Assembly: GCF_026015885.1 (NCBI RefSeq)
Contig: NZ_JAPDUG010000002.1
Coordinates: forward strand, 558,001 to 622,000
DNA: 64,000 nt
Origin: Halocynthiibacter sp. SDUM655004
GTDB lineage: Bacteria > Pseudomonadota > Alphaproteobacteria > Rhodobacterales > Rhodobacteraceae
Direction of reading: 5' to 3'
The notes beneath the pieces were generated by a model. It had not been told where the DNA came from and did no database searches. It saw nothing but the letters and a program-made list of their open reading frames with translations. Position numbers and translations under genes: made by a program. Every line of letters starts with the position of its first letter. Within the stretch, counting starts at the first letter, position 1. Of this stretch, positions 35,469 through 45,772 are shown in pieces.

Positions 35469-36565
35469 GCCTCTATTTGTGACGTTTGCTCCGGTTTGAT
35501 TTCAGGTTTCGCCGCCTGCCGCAACTCCAACGCAAGCTTGTGATCTTCTGGCACCGTCTCGTGAACGCGCTCCGAAATATCACGGCCAATCACACGAGTG
35601 CCACGGGCAACGAACAGCATACCCCAGCCCCGCGTTGACCCGACCGATGGCGCGTCTGGATCACAGTCGATGGTTGCGCGCCACCCCTCTGGCATGGTCA
35701 GCCCGACAGCTTCGGCCTTCTCCAACATCCAAACCAGTGGGATATTCGCAAGCGGACGTGCGGCCTCAAATCCACTAAGTTGCCCGCCGATATCTCCATG
35801 GGTTCCACGAAACCACATCTGCTCGACATCGCCGTGCCAGTCTGGAGGGCACGACCAGAGAACAGGCGCAAAAGCAGACCGATTTTCATCTAGCGCCAGC
35901 GCATGGTACCCGTGCTTGACGGCCCTTCCGAGCTTGTGGTTGTGAAAGGCGTGTTTCGGCTCTGTCAATCTCCACAGAAACGGAAGCCGCATGCCCAGCG
36001 CTTTTACCGTATCCCAAACACCAACCATCTGAATATCGACTTCTGTTCGACAATAGGCCGCTTGAAACTCCTCGATCGCACGAGAGTGCCTTGGCCCTTG
36101 ATACAATCGATATGCGGTTCGAATATTCCGCACAGTGGCGTGCTCTGGTTTGAGCAAACCAACGCGATCAATGACTCCGGCAAGGCTTCTTACCGCGAAG
36201 GCTCCGCGTGAATACCCAAAGAGGAAAATCTTGTCGCCCGTGTGATACCTGCTTGCAAGGAAACCGTAAGCACCGCGAATTTGACGGTTAATGCCGCGCC
36301 CTTCCAACACGTCTCGCGTATTGCGCCAGCTTCGCCATTGAACTCCAGACGCGTAGCGTAAATTTGGCCGGACTTGCGCAGGCAACGCGCAGAGCATTTT
36401 GTATAATCGGCCGGCGTTTGTTTCGTGCCCTTCATCAAGGCTCGACATCGTGCCATCCAGAATGATCACATGCGTGACTGGCCCGCGCTGTAGTGTTCTT
36501 GGTGTCTGCTCTCGCCCGCCACCAAACCCAATCCAATTCCTGAGTCTGTTAAGAAGCCGCGCCAT
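35465..36565 (-). CDS. DUF2235 alpha/beta-hydrolase (phospholipase-like)
   Basis: A 366-residue protein of the DUF2235 family. The nucleophile elbow is FLFGYSRGAFAVRSLAG near residue 118 (GxSxG) and the oxyanion region near the N-terminus is IILDGTMSSLD. Related Tle1 proteins are type VI secretion lipases, but no secretion or immunity genes are nearby and many free-standing relatives exist. The ATG at 36565 lies inside the 3' end of the upstream molybdenum-hydroxylase gene (17-bp overlap), so the two are probably cotranscribed. Function is unknown. Confidence 0.83.
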   Translation of the reverse strand: MARLLNRLRNWIGFGGGREQTPRTLQRGPVTHVIILDGTMSSLDEGHETNAGRLYKMLCALPAQVRPNLRYASGVQWRSWRNTRDVLEGRGINRQIRGAYGFLASRYHTGDKIFLFGYSRGAFAVRSLAGVIDRVGLLKPEHATVRNIRTAYRLYQGPRHSRAIEEFQAAYCRTEVDIQMVGVWDTVKALGMRLPFLWRLTEPKHAFHNHKLGRAVKHGYHALALDENRSAFAPVLWSCPPDWHGDVEQMWFRGTHGDIGGQLSGFEAARPLANIPLVWMLEKAEAVGLTMPEGWRATIDCDPDAPSVGSTRGWGMLFVARGTRVIGRDISERVHETVPEDHKLALELRQAAKPEIKPEQTSQIEA

Positions 36566-38846
36566 TTGCGTCCTGAAGCATCTGCCACACTCGGCTTGGC
36601 GTGAATGGCATATCTGTTTTACGCACGCCACGTTCCCAAAGAGCATCTTGAACAGCATTTGCAACGGATGCCATTGAACCGACCGTTCCTGCTTCGCCGC
36701 AGCCCTTCATTCCCATCGGGTTTGCTGTGCTTGGCGTGCCTTCGGTTGTGAAATCAACGAATGGCATATCATCCGCACGCGGCATGGCGTAATCCATAAA
36801 GCTTGCCGACAGAAGTTGCCCGTCGTCATCATAGACCACCTGCTCGGTGAGTGCCTGTCCCAGCCCCTGCGCAACGCCGCCGTGGATTTGGCCCGCAACA
36901 AGCATCGGGTTGATAAGGTTGCCAAAATCATCCGTCACAGTGTAGCGGACAACATCGACTTTACCGGTCTCCTCGTCAACCTCGACCTCTGCCACGTGCG
37001 CGCCATTCGGGTATGAGCGCCCGGGAATCTCTGCTGTCGCTGAGAAGCTCAACAAGTCTTTTCGACCATCTGCCATCGCCATCGCAGCAGCTTCAAGCAT
37101 GGTTGGCGCAAGGTTCGACCCTTCAGCACGAAAGCTCACGTCATCAAACTTTACTGCCTCTTCATCGACGCCCATTTTCTCGGCGAGGTAAGGACGGTAG
37201 GCCGCGACGATCTTTGTAACAGCGGCGAGTGTCACGTGTGTTTGAACCGTCACAGAGCGCGAACCGCCTGTACCGCCACCGCGCGCGATCAAATCGCTGT
37301 CGCCCTGAACAACGTTGATCTTGTCGGCGGGAATTCCCGTTTGGTCCGACAGGAACTGCGCATAGACCGTTTCATGCCCTTGCCCGTTGCTTTGAGTACC
37401 CACGTATATGCTCGCGGTGCCGTCTTCGTGAAATTCGACCTTCGCGTCTTCCGAAGGATCACCAAGGATACTCTCGATGTAATAGCAAAGCCCCATGCCA
37501 CGAAGTTTCCCGCGGCTGGCACTTTCCGACTTACGAGCGGCAAAGCCCTTGAGGTCGCATTCCTTCTCAACTCGATCAAGAACACGCTCAAAGTCGCCAA
37601 CGTCATATAGTTCACCCGTCGCCGACCGATAGGGGAACTGATCTTTGGGGATAAAGTTTTTGCGCCGAAGCTCCCAAGGATCAACGTTAAGTTCGCGCGC
37701 TGCGGCATCCATCGTACGCTCAAGCGCAAAGATCGCTTCAGGTCGACCAGCGCCACGATACGCATCGACCTGCGTGGTATTGGTAAAGATGCCCTTCACC
37801 GCATGGAACGTTGTGGTGCAGTCGTACGTGCCCATCAGGACTTTGGCGAAAAGCTCGGTCTGGATCGGTTGTGCGAAGTTCGAATTATAGGCACCAAGGT
37901 TGTTTACGGTTGTGACGCGATAAGCGAGGATCTTGTGGTTTTCGTCAAAAGCAAGCTCGCAGGTCGATACAAGATCGCGGCCCGCATTATCTGTCAGTAT
38001 GCTCTCTGATCGATCTCCCATCCAACGCACAGGAACACCCAACTCACGAGCGGCGGCGGCGGCAACGAAATACTCCGGATACGGCATTGCTTTCATACCA
38101 AATCCACCACCAACGTCGGGATTGGTGACCCGGATATCGTCTTCGTTCATCTTTAGAATTCGTTTGATTTGAGCCTTGTAAGGCCACACACCCTGCCCGT
38201 TGACCGAAAGGTGAATGCGCTGCCCGTCATACTCGGCGAAACACCCGCGCGGCTCGAGCGAATTCACAATGATACGGTTATCAACAACCTCGCAACTCAC
38301 ATGGTGCGCTGCTTTTGCAAACGCCTCTTCTGTGGCCGCTTCGTCGCCCATCGCCCAGTCATAGGCAACATTGTCCGGCGCCTCTTTATGCAAAGGCTCT
38401 CCCCCGGCGCACACTTTGACATGCGCAGGCAATTCTTCGTAATCAAACTCAATAGCTTCCGCCGCATCGCGGGCCTGTTCGAGCGTTTCTGCCACGACAA
38501 CCGCTACCGGATCACCAACAAATCGGACTCGACCCTTGGCTAGAAGCGGTCGCATGGGATCAGCGCCTTTGCTCCCGTCGCGGTTTTTTACAACCGTACA
38601 GGCAAGCGTCGCGTCTAGCCCCATGGCCTCAAGCTCTGCCATGCTCAGGACGAGTTTAACCCCATCCATTTCTCTGGCATCTTCGAGGTTCAGCTCGGTA
38701 ATCTCCGCATGGGCAACCGGCGAGCGCAAGAAATAGGCATGCAAAGCACCCTCTGGCGTGATGTCATCAACATACCGGCCCTGCCCTGTCAGAAACCGGA
38801 TATCCTCTGTTCGCTTAACAGACTGACTTTTACCAAATTTATCCAT
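36549..38846 (-). CDS. Xanthine dehydrogenase/CoxL-family molybdopterin-binding subunit, form II
   Basis: A 765-residue large subunit of a molybdenum hydroxylase. The active-site loop is DAYRGAGRPEA, the form II signature, not the AYRCSFR of true CO dehydrogenase. Other motifs are GGGFGMK near residue 245, TQSNGQGHETVYAQ near 470 and the C-terminal catalytic Glu in KGCGEAGTVGS. The start at 38846 (MDKFGKSQSVKRTEDIRFLTG) has AGAGGCGAG upstream. The FAD and [2Fe-2S] subunits that normally accompany it are not adjacent, so partners must be elsewhere. The substrate is unknown. Confidence 0.9.
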   Translation of the reverse strand: MDKFGKSQSVKRTEDIRFLTGQGRYVDDITPEGALHAYFLRSPVAHAEITELNLEDAREMDGVKLVLSMAELEAMGLDATLACTVVKNRDGSKGADPMRPLLAKGRVRFVGDPVAVVVAETLEQARDAAEAIEFDYEELPAHVKVCAGGEPLHKEAPDNVAYDWAMGDEAATEEAFAKAAHHVSCEVVDNRIIVNSLEPRGCFAEYDGQRIHLSVNGQGVWPYKAQIKRILKMNEDDIRVTNPDVGGGFGMKAMPYPEYFVAAAAARELGVPVRWMGDRSESILTDNAGRDLVSTCELAFDENHKILAYRVTTVNNLGAYNSNFAQPIQTELFAKVLMGTYDCTTTFHAVKGIFTNTTQVDAYRGAGRPEAIFALERTMDAAARELNVDPWELRRKNFIPKDQFPYRSATGELYDVGDFERVLDRVEKECDLKGFAARKSESASRGKLRGMGLCYYIESILGDPSEDAKVEFHEDGTASIYVGTQSNGQGHETVYAQFLSDQTGIPADKINVVQGDSDLIARGGGTGGSRSVTVQTHVTLAAVTKIVAAYRPYLAEKMGVDEEAVKFDDVSFRAEGSNLAPTMLEAAAMAMADGRKDLLSFSATAEIPGRSYPNGAHVAEVEVDEETGKVDVVRYTVTDDFGNLINPMLVAGQIHGGVAQGLGQALTEQVVYDDDGQLLSASFMDYAMPRADDMPFVDFTTEGTPSTANPMGMKGCGEAGTVGSMASVANAVQDALWERGVRKTDMPFTPSRVWQMLQDANGAAS

Positions 38847-39036
38847 CGAAACTCGCCTCTTCCCTGTCCGCATGATCGGGCATCCTCAGCCATAGACCTT
38901 AACTCCGCCAGCCTCACTGTCCAGCAGGTTTTGCAAATATCCGAGTAACCTCGCATGCCGCAAAACTTGACAAGTCGCCAAGCCTAGCGCCTTAAATTGT
39001 CTGCGAACATTCTCGCCGGCAACCGATGAAACCCAG

Positions 39037-39468
39037 ATGGATGCACTCGACCGAACCTTGATCTCCGAGCTTAGCACAGATGCACGGATTTCCGTTGCCC
39101 ACTTGGCGCGCAAACTCGGCGTGGCGCGTAGCACCATTCAAACACGCATCGAAAAGTTGGAGGAAAGCGGCACGATCGCCCGTTACACCATCCAGCTGGG
39201 CGATACCTCAAGCATCGGCAAAATCTCTACAACTGTTCTCGTTGATGTCGAGCCGAACGCGCTACCCGAAATTCTGAAGGCTTTGGAAAAGATCGCCGAG
39301 GTCAAACGCATTCACACGACCAGTGGCCGTTTTGATCTCATGCTTTGGGTAATCGTCGACACCCCCCCAAACCTCGATGCGGTCATCGACAAAATCGCTG
39401 CGATCACCGGTGTTCGTCGCTCCGAGAGCCTAATTCACCTGTCTACCAAGCTGGATCGCGCCACTTAA
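39037..39468 (+). CDS. Lrp/AsnC-family transcriptional regulator
   Basis: A 143-residue regulator with HTH at about residues 17-42 ([20 protein letters not shown]) and a RAM domain behind it. It is divergent from the CoxL-like gene with 190 bp between, so it may regulate that gene. It is followed 80 bp later by valS in the same direction. The ligand is probably an amino acid; which one is unknown. Confidence 0.88.
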   Translation: MDALDRTLISELSTDARISVAHLARKLGVARSTIQTRIEKLEESGTIARYTIQLGDTSSIGKISTTVLVDVEPNALPEILKALEKIAEVKRIHTTSGRFDLMLWVIVDTPPNLDAVIDKIAAITGVRRSESLIHLSTKLDRAT

Positions 39469-39548
39469 TTCATCGCGCCCCCTTTCCCTTGCGCCCTCTA
39501 TTGGGTATGGCAACGAGAACCAGATTTATCCGAACCGAGGGCCCTGAA

Positions 39549-42404
39549 ATGGCGATGGAAAAAACATTCAACGCGGCAGAAGCCGAAAGCCGCCTGTATG
39601 AAAAATGGGAAGACGCTGGCGCGTTCAAAGCGGGCGCAAACGCCAAGCCCGGTGCTGAAACCTTTTCCATCATGATCCCGCCGCCCAACGTGACCGGCTC
39701 GCTCCACATGGGCCACGCGTTTAACAACACGCTTCAGGATATTCTTGTGCGTTGGCACCGGATGCGCGGCTTTGATACGCTCTGGCAACCGGGGCAAGAC
39801 CACGCGGGCATCGCCACGCAGATGGTTGTCGAACGCAAACTCGCCGCAGAGAACCAACCTTCCCGCGCAGAACTTGGCCGCGAGAAATTCCTAGAGAAAG
39901 TCTGGGAGTGGAAAGAGCAATCCGGCGATACGATCATCAACCAGCTTAAACGTCTCGGCGCGACCTGCGACTGGTCTCGCAACGCCTTTACCATGGACGA
40001 CAATTTCCAGCACGCCGTGCGCAAAGTATTCGTCGACATGTACAACAAAGGGCTGATCTATAAGGGCAAACGTCTCGTTAACTGGGATCCGCACTTTGAG
40101 ACGGCTATTTCCGACCTCGAAGTCGAGAACATCGAAGTTGCGGGCCATATGTGGCATTTCAAATACCCGCTCGCAGGTGGCGAAACCTATGAGTACGTCG
40201 AGAAGGATGAGGACGGAAACGTTACCCTGCGCGAGACGCGCGATTACATTTCTATCGCCACGACCCGTCCTGAGACCATGCTGGGTGACGGCGCGGTTGC
40301 GGTTCATCCTGATGATGCGCGTTATGCGCCAATCGTTGGCAAGCTTTGTGAGATTCCGGTCGGCCCGAAAGAGCAGCGCCGCCTGATCCCGATCATCACA
40401 GATGAATACCCCGACATGAACTTCGGCTCAGGTGCGGTCAAGATTACCGGCGCGCATGACTTCAACGACTATCAAGTTGCCAAGCGCAACGACATTCCGC
40501 TCTATTCCTTGATGGACACCAAGGGCGCGATGCGTGCGGATGGCCTTGCCTATGCCGACGCAGCAGCCCAAGCCCAAGCCATCGCTGAAGGCGGAGACGC
40601 GCCCGCAGACGTCACTGAAATCAACCTCGTTCCCGAAGAGTACCGTGGTCTTGACCGCTTCGAGGCCCGCAAGAAAGTCATCGCGGACATCACCGCCGAA
40701 GGCCTTGCGGTCATGACTACAGAGACAACCAAGGACGAAGACGGAAACGAGCAAGAAGTTCAGGTTCCGTTTGTTGAGAATAAGCCAGTGATGCAGCCGT
40801 TCGGCGACCGCTCCAAAGTGGTGATCGAGCCGATGCTAACCGATCAGTGGTTTGTGGACACCGCCCAGATCGTTGAACCCGCGCTTGAAGCCGTTCGCAA
40901 TGGCGACACTCAAATCCTGCCCGAAGCCAATGCCAAAGTGTATTTCCACTGGCTGGAAAACATCGAGCCTTGGTGTATCTCGCGCCAACTGTGGTGGGGC
41001 CATCAGGTTCCGGTTTGGTATGATGACGAGGGCAACGAATATTGCGCCGCCACCGAAGAAGAAGCCATTGAGCTTGCGGGCGGCAAATCCCTGACCCGCG
41101 ACCCAGACGTGCTTGATACGTGGTTCTCCTCTGGCCTTTGGCCCATCGGAACGCTCGGCTGGCCGAACGACACCGAAGAGCTTAAGAAATACTTCCCGAC
41201 GGATGTACTCATCACAGGGTTTGATATCATCTTCTTCTGGGTTGCCCGCATGATGATGATGCAGCTTTCTGTTGTTGATCAAATCCCGTTCCACACCGTC
41301 TATGTCCACGCGCTTGTTCGCGATGAGAAGGGCAAGAAGATGTCAAAATCGGTGGGCAATGTGATTGACCCGCTTGATACAATCGACGAGTTCGGCGCGG
41401 ATGCGGTGCGGTTTACGCTGACGGCCATGGCCGCGATGGGTCGTGATCTCAAGCTGTCGACAAGCCGCATTCAGGGCTATCGCAACTTTGGAACGAAGCT
41501 TTGGAATGCCGCTCGATTTGCCGAAATGAATGATTGCGTTCCGAGCAAGGATTTCGATCCAACAGCCGTAAAGCAAACTGTTAACCGCTGGATCATTGGC
41601 GAAGCGGCCAAGGCACGTGTAGAGTTTGACGCGTCGCTTGCAAACTATCGTTTCAACGATGCCGCAAATGGGCTCTATTTCTTTACGTGGGGCAAGGTTT
41701 GCGACTGGTTCGTGGAATTTGCCAAACCCCTGCTCAACTCGGATGACGCAGAGATCGTCGCGGAAACACGCGCAACGATGGCTTGGGTTATTGATCAGTG
41801 CCTTGTGCTACTGCACCCGATCATGCCGTTCATCACCGAGGAGCTTTGGGGCTCAATTACTGCTCGCGACAAGATGCTGATCCACGCGGACTGGCCAACA
41901 TATGGCGAAGACCTGATTGACGAGGACGCGGACCGCGAGATGAACTGGGTCATCGGCCTGATCGAAGGCATTCGCTCTATCCGCGCGGAAATGCGCGTTC
42001 CCGCAGGCGCCAAACTTCCAATGCTGCAAATCGAGCTTGATGCAAAATATCAAGGCGCCTTGTCGCGCAACGAGGCGCTGATCCTCAAGCTCGCACGCAT
42101 CGAGAGTATTGCCGCTGTGGATGCCCTGCCAAAAGGCTGCGTTACCATCGCCGTACCGGGCGGAACATTCGCGCTGCCGATTGCCGACATCATCGACCTT
42201 GAGGCTGAAGAAGCCCGCCTGACCAAAGCACTTGGCAAGGTCGAAAAAGAGTTTGGCGGATTGAACGGCCGGCTTAACAACCCGAAATTCGTGGCCAGTG
42301 CGCCTGAAGCCGTGGTTGAGGAAAGTCGCGCCCGATTGGCGGAGCTTGAAGAAGAAGCCACCAAACTTAAAGCGGCCAAACAACGCCTCGCAGAACTCGC
42401 TTAA
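39549..42404 (+). CDS. valS: Valyl-tRNA synthetase
   Basis: A 951-residue class I synthetase that charges tRNA-Val. The HIGH-type motif is [13 protein letters not shown] near residue 53 and the KMSKS motif is [13 protein letters not shown]. The editing (CP1) domain is present in between, the anticodon-binding domain follows, and the C-terminal coiled coil ([18 protein letters not shown]) is that of ValRS. The ATG at 39549 begins [21 protein letters not shown], the usual family start; upstream in-frame ATGs run into the lrp gene. A strong terminator follows. Confidence 0.97.
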   Translation: MAMEKTFNAAEAESRLYEKWEDAGAFKAGANAKPGAETFSIMIPPPNVTGSLHMGHAFNNTLQDILVRWHRMRGFDTLWQPGQDHAGIATQMVVERKLAAENQPSRAELGREKFLEKVWEWKEQSGDTIINQLKRLGATCDWSRNAFTMDDNFQHAVRKVFVDMYNKGLIYKGKRLVNWDPHFETAISDLEVENIEVAGHMWHFKYPLAGGETYEYVEKDEDGNVTLRETRDYISIATTRPETMLGDGAVAVHPDDARYAPIVGKLCEIPVGPKEQRRLIPIITDEYPDMNFGSGAVKITGAHDFNDYQVAKRNDIPLYSLMDTKGAMRADGLAYADAAAQAQAIAEGGDAPADVTEINLVPEEYRGLDRFEARKKVIADITAEGLAVMTTETTKDEDGNEQEVQVPFVENKPVMQPFGDRSKVVIEPMLTDQWFVDTAQIVEPALEAVRNGDTQILPEANAKVYFHWLENIEPWCISRQLWWGHQVPVWYDDEGNEYCAATEEEAIELAGGKSLTRDPDVLDTWFSSGLWPIGTLGWPNDTEELKKYFPTDVLITGFDIIFFWVARMMMMQLSVVDQIPFHTVYVHALVRDEKGKKMSKSVGNVIDPLDTIDEFGADAVRFTLTAMAAMGRDLKLSTSRIQGYRNFGTKLWNAARFAEMNDCVPSKDFDPTAVKQTVNRWIIGEAAKARVEFDASLANYRFNDAANGLYFFTWGKVCDWFVEFAKPLLNSDDAEIVAETRATMAWVIDQCLVLLHPIMPFITEELWGSITARDKMLIHADWPTYGEDLIDEDADREMNWVIGLIEGIRSIRAEMRVPAGAKLPMLQIELDAKYQGALSRNEALILKLARIESIAAVDALPKGCVTIAVPGGTFALPIADIIDLEAEEARLTKALGKVEKEFGGLNGRLNNPKFVASAPEAVVEESRARLAELEEEATKLKAAKQRLAELA

Positions 42405-42422
42405 GCAATACAAAATCAGTTT

Positions 42423-42455
42423 CGGGCGGCCTTGGACTTCTCCAGTGGCCGCCCG
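42423..42455 (+). terminator. Rho-independent terminator after valS
   Basis: Perfect 9-bp arms CGGGCGGCC and GGCCGCCCG enclose a 15-nt loop, followed by ATTTGTTTCTG. It starts 19 bp after the valS stop and ends 50 bp before the hisC start. Confidence 0.8.
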
Positions 42456-42505
42456 ATTTGTTTCTGCCACTTGAACACCCTTCAAATCCCGCGATAATCC
42501 CCACC

Positions 42506-43618
42506 ATGACAGCACCCAAAACAACCGCCATCGCCCAAACCCTTTCGGCAATCAGCCCCTTTGTCGGGCCGGAAACCAACGAACGTGCACGGGGCAAACC
42601 CTTTGCGGCTAGGTTGGGTGCAAACGAAAGTGTGTTTGGCCCCTCGCCCAAGGCAATTGCAGCGATGCAAGATGCTGCCAAAGACGTGTGGATGTACGCG
42701 GATGCGGAGTGCTTTGAGCTTCGAAATGCGCTGGCCGACTATCACGGGCTATCCGCGGATAACATTCTAATTGGCGAAGGGATTGATGGCCTGCTGAACT
42801 ATGTTGTGCGGCTGTTTATCGAACCGGGAGATTGCGTTGTGACCTCGGCTGGAGCCTATCCGACATTCAATTATCATGTCGCCGGATTTGGCGGGAAAAT
42901 CGAAACTGTTCCGTTCAAGGACGATCGCGAAGACCCTGACGCGCTGCTGGATAAAGCCCGCGAATGCGCCGCGAAGCTCGTCTATATTGCAAACCCAGAC
43001 AACCCAATGGGCTCCTGGCACAACGCGGACGTCATCGAAGATATGATTGCGAGGCTACCTGATGGGTGTTTGCTAATTCTTGATGAAGCTTACATCGAAT
43101 TCGCGCCTGAAGGCACCGCACCAGAATGGGACATGGATAACCCGCAGGTCTTGCGAATGCGGACCTTTTCAAAGGCGTACGGCATGGCAGGAGCGCGTGT
43201 GGGCTATGCCATCGGGCATCCGGATTTGATCCGCGACTTTGGGAAAATTCGCAATCACTTCGGCGCAAGCCGCATCAGCCTTGAAGGTGCAGTTGCCGCT
43301 CTCGCTGATCAAGACTATCTGGTGCAGACTCAGGATAACGTTGCACGATCCCGCGCTCGGATTGCTGAAGCCGCCAGAGCAAATGGGCTTGAGCCCCTGC
43401 CTTCGGCCACGAATTTCGTGACGATTGATTGCAAAAGCGACAGCGCATTTGCCAAGCGCGTTTTGTCGGAATTGATGGAACGGGATATTTTCGTACGGAT
43501 GCCGTTTAACCCACCGCAAGACCGTTGCATTCGGATTTCTACGGGGCCGGAGCGGGAAATGGAACTATTCGAAGAAGCCCTACCAAAAGCACTGACTGCT
43601 GCGCGCGCCGAAGACTAA
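42506..43618 (+). CDS. hisC: Histidinol-phosphate aminotransferase-family PLP enzyme
   Basis: A 370-residue class I/II aminotransferase. The PLP lysine is in TFSKAYGMAGARVGY, with LGANESVFGPSPKAI near residue 35, NPDNPMGSW near 165 and the C-terminal IRISTGPEREM. This fits HisC, which makes histidinol phosphate; a broad-specificity aromatic or leucine transaminase of the same fold remains possible since no other his genes adjoin. It overlaps the next gene's end by 4 bp in convergent orientation. Confidence 0.85.
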   Translation: MTAPKTTAIAQTLSAISPFVGPETNERARGKPFAARLGANESVFGPSPKAIAAMQDAAKDVWMYADAECFELRNALADYHGLSADNILIGEGIDGLLNYVVRLFIEPGDCVVTSAGAYPTFNYHVAGFGGKIETVPFKDDREDPDALLDKARECAAKLVYIANPDNPMGSWHNADVIEDMIARLPDGCLLILDEAYIEFAPEGTAPEWDMDNPQVLRMRTFSKAYGMAGARVGYAIGHPDLIRDFGKIRNHFGASRISLEGAVAALADQDYLVQTQDNVARSRARIAEAARANGLEPLPSATNFVTIDCKSDSAFAKRVLSELMERDIFVRMPFNPPQDRCIRISTGPEREMELFEEALPKALTAARAED

Positions 43619-44814
43619 GCCTCTGCGATAACCCGCACCGCCGCATCCATCGCGCCACTTCCATGCTGGATGTTGAGCGCCTTTAGGCCAGCGTCAATGC
43701 AGCCAATAACTCCGAGCACCATATGCGCATTTACATGCCCCATGTGGCCAATGCGGAAGTGGCCGTGCCACTCTGGTGATCCGGAAGGCGCCATGCCCAG
43801 CCCAATCCCAAGGGTCACGCCCAAATTTTCAGTTAAATAATCGCGGAGCGCAGTTGCGTTGGGCGCATCGATATTAACAGATGTGACAACAAAGCTGCGA
43901 AGGCTTTCATCAGCGATGTTTAACGCGATTGACCCTTCTTTGCCCCATGCCTCGAGAGCAGCCCAAACAGCCCGTGCGAGCGTTTTGTGTCTGGCATAGG
44001 CATTCTCGAGCCCTTCTTCATGGACCAGCATCGTCAGCGCCTCTCGGAGCGCAAATAAGTGATGCGTTGGCGCAGTCCCAGCGAAGTACTGGTAAAATTC
44101 GTCCGGATTCGCGCGCGGGTTCCAATCCCAATACGCCGAGATTTGGTTTAGCCCGTTTCGCGCTTCTGCGGCTTTCGGGCCAAAAAACACAAAACCTACG
44201 CCTGGCGGTGTCATGAGTCCTTTTTGACTTGCTGCGATCATGACGTCGACGCCCCAATCATCCATCCGGAATTCTTCGCAGCCAAGGCAGGCAATACAGT
44301 CAACCATCAACAATGCTGGATGCCCGACCTCGTCTATTGCATCCCTTAACGCCTTGATATCATTGCGAACTGATGTGGAGGTATCAACCTGCACAGTCGT
44401 AATCGCCTTGATCTCGCACTCGGTGTCAGCACGAAGGACCTCTTTGATAACTTCGAGATCGTAAGTTGCGCTCAACCCGAAATCGAGAACACGCGGTTTA
44501 ATCCCAATCCTCGCTGCCATCTCGGCCCATCCCGCACCAAAACGCCCCGTAGCAAGCGCAAGCACTGTCTCTCCCGGTGCCAAAGTGTTTGCGAGTGCGG
44601 CCTCCCAAATTCCGTGGCCATTGGCGATATAGATTGCGACGTTATGTTTTGTGCCTGCAATTGCCTTAAGATCAGGAACAACGCTCGCCACCAAGTCAAC
44701 CAACTCACCCGAATATATGTTCGGCGCCGGACGATGCATTGCCTGCAGCACACGGTCGGGCATGACCGACGGCCCAGGAATTGCGAGATAGCTACGTCCG
44801 TTTGCGAGGCTCAT
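43615..44814 (-). CDS. Class V aminotransferase (serine/alanine-glyoxylate aminotransferase-like)
   Basis: A 399-residue PLP enzyme of the small-subunit aminotransferase class V. The start SYLAIPGPSVMPDRVLQAM is characteristic of serine-glyoxylate and alanine-glyoxylate aminotransferases; the PLP lysine is in AASQKGLMTPPG near residue 192. HFRIGHMGHV near residue 365 is the conserved C-terminal motif. A good minus-strand promoter (TTGACG, 17 bp, TAATCC) lies about 30 bp upstream. Serine or alanine is the likely amino donor; the acceptor is probably glyoxylate. Confidence 0.87.
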   Translation of the reverse strand: MSLANGRSYLAIPGPSVMPDRVLQAMHRPAPNIYSGELVDLVASVVPDLKAIAGTKHNVAIYIANGHGIWEAALANTLAPGETVLALATGRFGAGWAEMAARIGIKPRVLDFGLSATYDLEVIKEVLRADTECEIKAITTVQVDTSTSVRNDIKALRDAIDEVGHPALLMVDCIACLGCEEFRMDDWGVDVMIAASQKGLMTPPGVGFVFFGPKAAEARNGLNQISAYWDWNPRANPDEFYQYFAGTAPTHHLFALREALTMLVHEEGLENAYARHKTLARAVWAALEAWGKEGSIALNIADESLRSFVVTSVNIDAPNATALRDYLTENLGVTLGIGLGMAPSGSPEWHGHFRIGHMGHVNAHMVLGVIGCIDAGLKALNIQHGSGAMDAAVRVIAEA

Positions 44815-44843
44815 ATTCGGATCCTTTGAAAGTACTCCAAATC

Positions 44844-44872
44844 GGATTACTCACCAAATTTATCGACGTCAA
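44844..44872 (-). promoter_or_regulatory. Sigma-70-type promoter of the class V aminotransferase gene
   Basis: Read on the minus strand, a -35 box TTGACG (44867-44872) is separated by exactly 17 bp from a -10-like TAATCC (44844-44849). The start of translation is about 30 bp downstream, leaving a short leader. Prediction from sequence only. Confidence 0.5.
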
Positions 44873-44899
44873 TTGATCTTGAGCCGCCTTGCCTCTCTT

Positions 44900-44971
44900 T
44901 GGCATTGCTTTAGGCGAAAACAACAATGCCAGAGCGGTCTTTTGCGGCGAAATCCGTTTTTTATCGCCGCA
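44900..44971. repeat. Two adjacent hairpins between the glycosyltransferase and aminotransferase genes
   Basis: Hairpin one has arms TGGCATTG (44900-44907) and CAATGCCA (44924-44931). Hairpin two has arms TGCGGCGA (44943-44950) and TCGCCGCA (44964-44971). They lie upstream of the predicted aminotransferase promoter and just after the glycosyltransferase stop on the minus strand, so a transcription-ending role is likely. Neither has a strong T-run directly after it. Confidence 0.5.
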
Positions 44972-44995
44972 CACACCAATTTAAGAACTTCGATT

Positions 44996-45688
44996 TCACG
45001 AAGAAGATGTGGCGCTATAGCCTTTGGCCAGCGTCTCTGGCGAGGCGCCAAGCAAGTAACGCGTGAGTGTTATCCAGTTGCGCAATACGCGCCGCGTGTA
45101 CCCATCGCGTTCATAGCGCTCAGCACTGGTTTCCACATCACAACCAGCAGGTTTGAGCCTGCCCCGCAGCGCGCGCGCAATTGCTACGTCTTCCATAAGA
45201 GGTTGATCGCGGTAACCGCCAATTTCTTCATACAAAGCCTTAGAAATCAGCAGAGATTGATCACCGTAAGGCAGCCCCATCAGCGACGATCGCAGATTTG
45301 CTCCTCGGGCAATAAGTCCTGCTTTGATCCCGCCTTGGGCGAACTTGAGCTTGCCGTAACCCGCTTGATCTGGGCGAGCGGCAAACGAACTTACCGCCTT
45401 GACCCAGCCTGCGGCGAGCTTTGTGTCAGAGTGCAGAAACAGGAACCATTCGCCATTCGCTGCGTTTGCGCCGCGACGAAGCTGCCCCCCGCGTGACGCA
45501 GGGCCAGAAACAATTTCGGCTCCAACATCACGAGCAATTTCGAGCGTTCTGTCGAATGAGCCTCCATCGCTCACGATCACTTCGCGTATGATACCTTGAG
45601 CAACACCTTCCATCAGGCTCGCGAGCGTATCCGGAAGCCCCGCTTCAGAATTCAGTGTCGGAATAACAATCGAGAGAGGTGCCCGCAT
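44996..45688 (-). CDS. Family 2 glycosyltransferase (TIGR04283-like)
   Basis: A 230-residue GT-A-fold glycosyltransferase. It starts MRAPLSIVIPTLNSE, has SDGGSFDRTLEIA near residue 41, and the metal-binding DxD-like motif in FLFLHSDTKL near 85. The small size and the LPYGDQSLLISKALYEEIGG segment fit the TIGR04283 group, some of which sit beside arsenosugar genes; no such genes are seen here. A weak ribosome-binding site makes the start less sure, and GTG two codons upstream is an alternative. The acceptor is unknown. Confidence 0.82.
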   Translation of the reverse strand: MRAPLSIVIPTLNSEAGLPDTLASLMEGVAQGIIREVIVSDGGSFDRTLEIARDVGAEIVSGPASRGGQLRRGANAANGEWFLFLHSDTKLAAGWVKAVSSFAARPDQAGYGKLKFAQGGIKAGLIARGANLRSSLMGLPYGDQSLLISKALYEEIGGYRDQPLMEDVAIARALRGRLKPAGCDVETSAERYERDGYTRRVLRNWITLTRYLLGASPETLAKGYSATSSS

Positions 45689-45772
45689 TTTCACGCAATC
45701 ATTAGATTTGCTTCTGTCCTTTTCACAACAGATACACCTATATTGGTCTCTGCTGTGAAAGAGGAACATACA

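Noticed and set aside
38879-39036. CO dehydrogenase function for the gene at 36549-38846
   Set aside because: The active-site loop is AYRGAGR and not AYRCSFR, and coxM and coxS are absent, so true aerobic CO oxidation is not supported.
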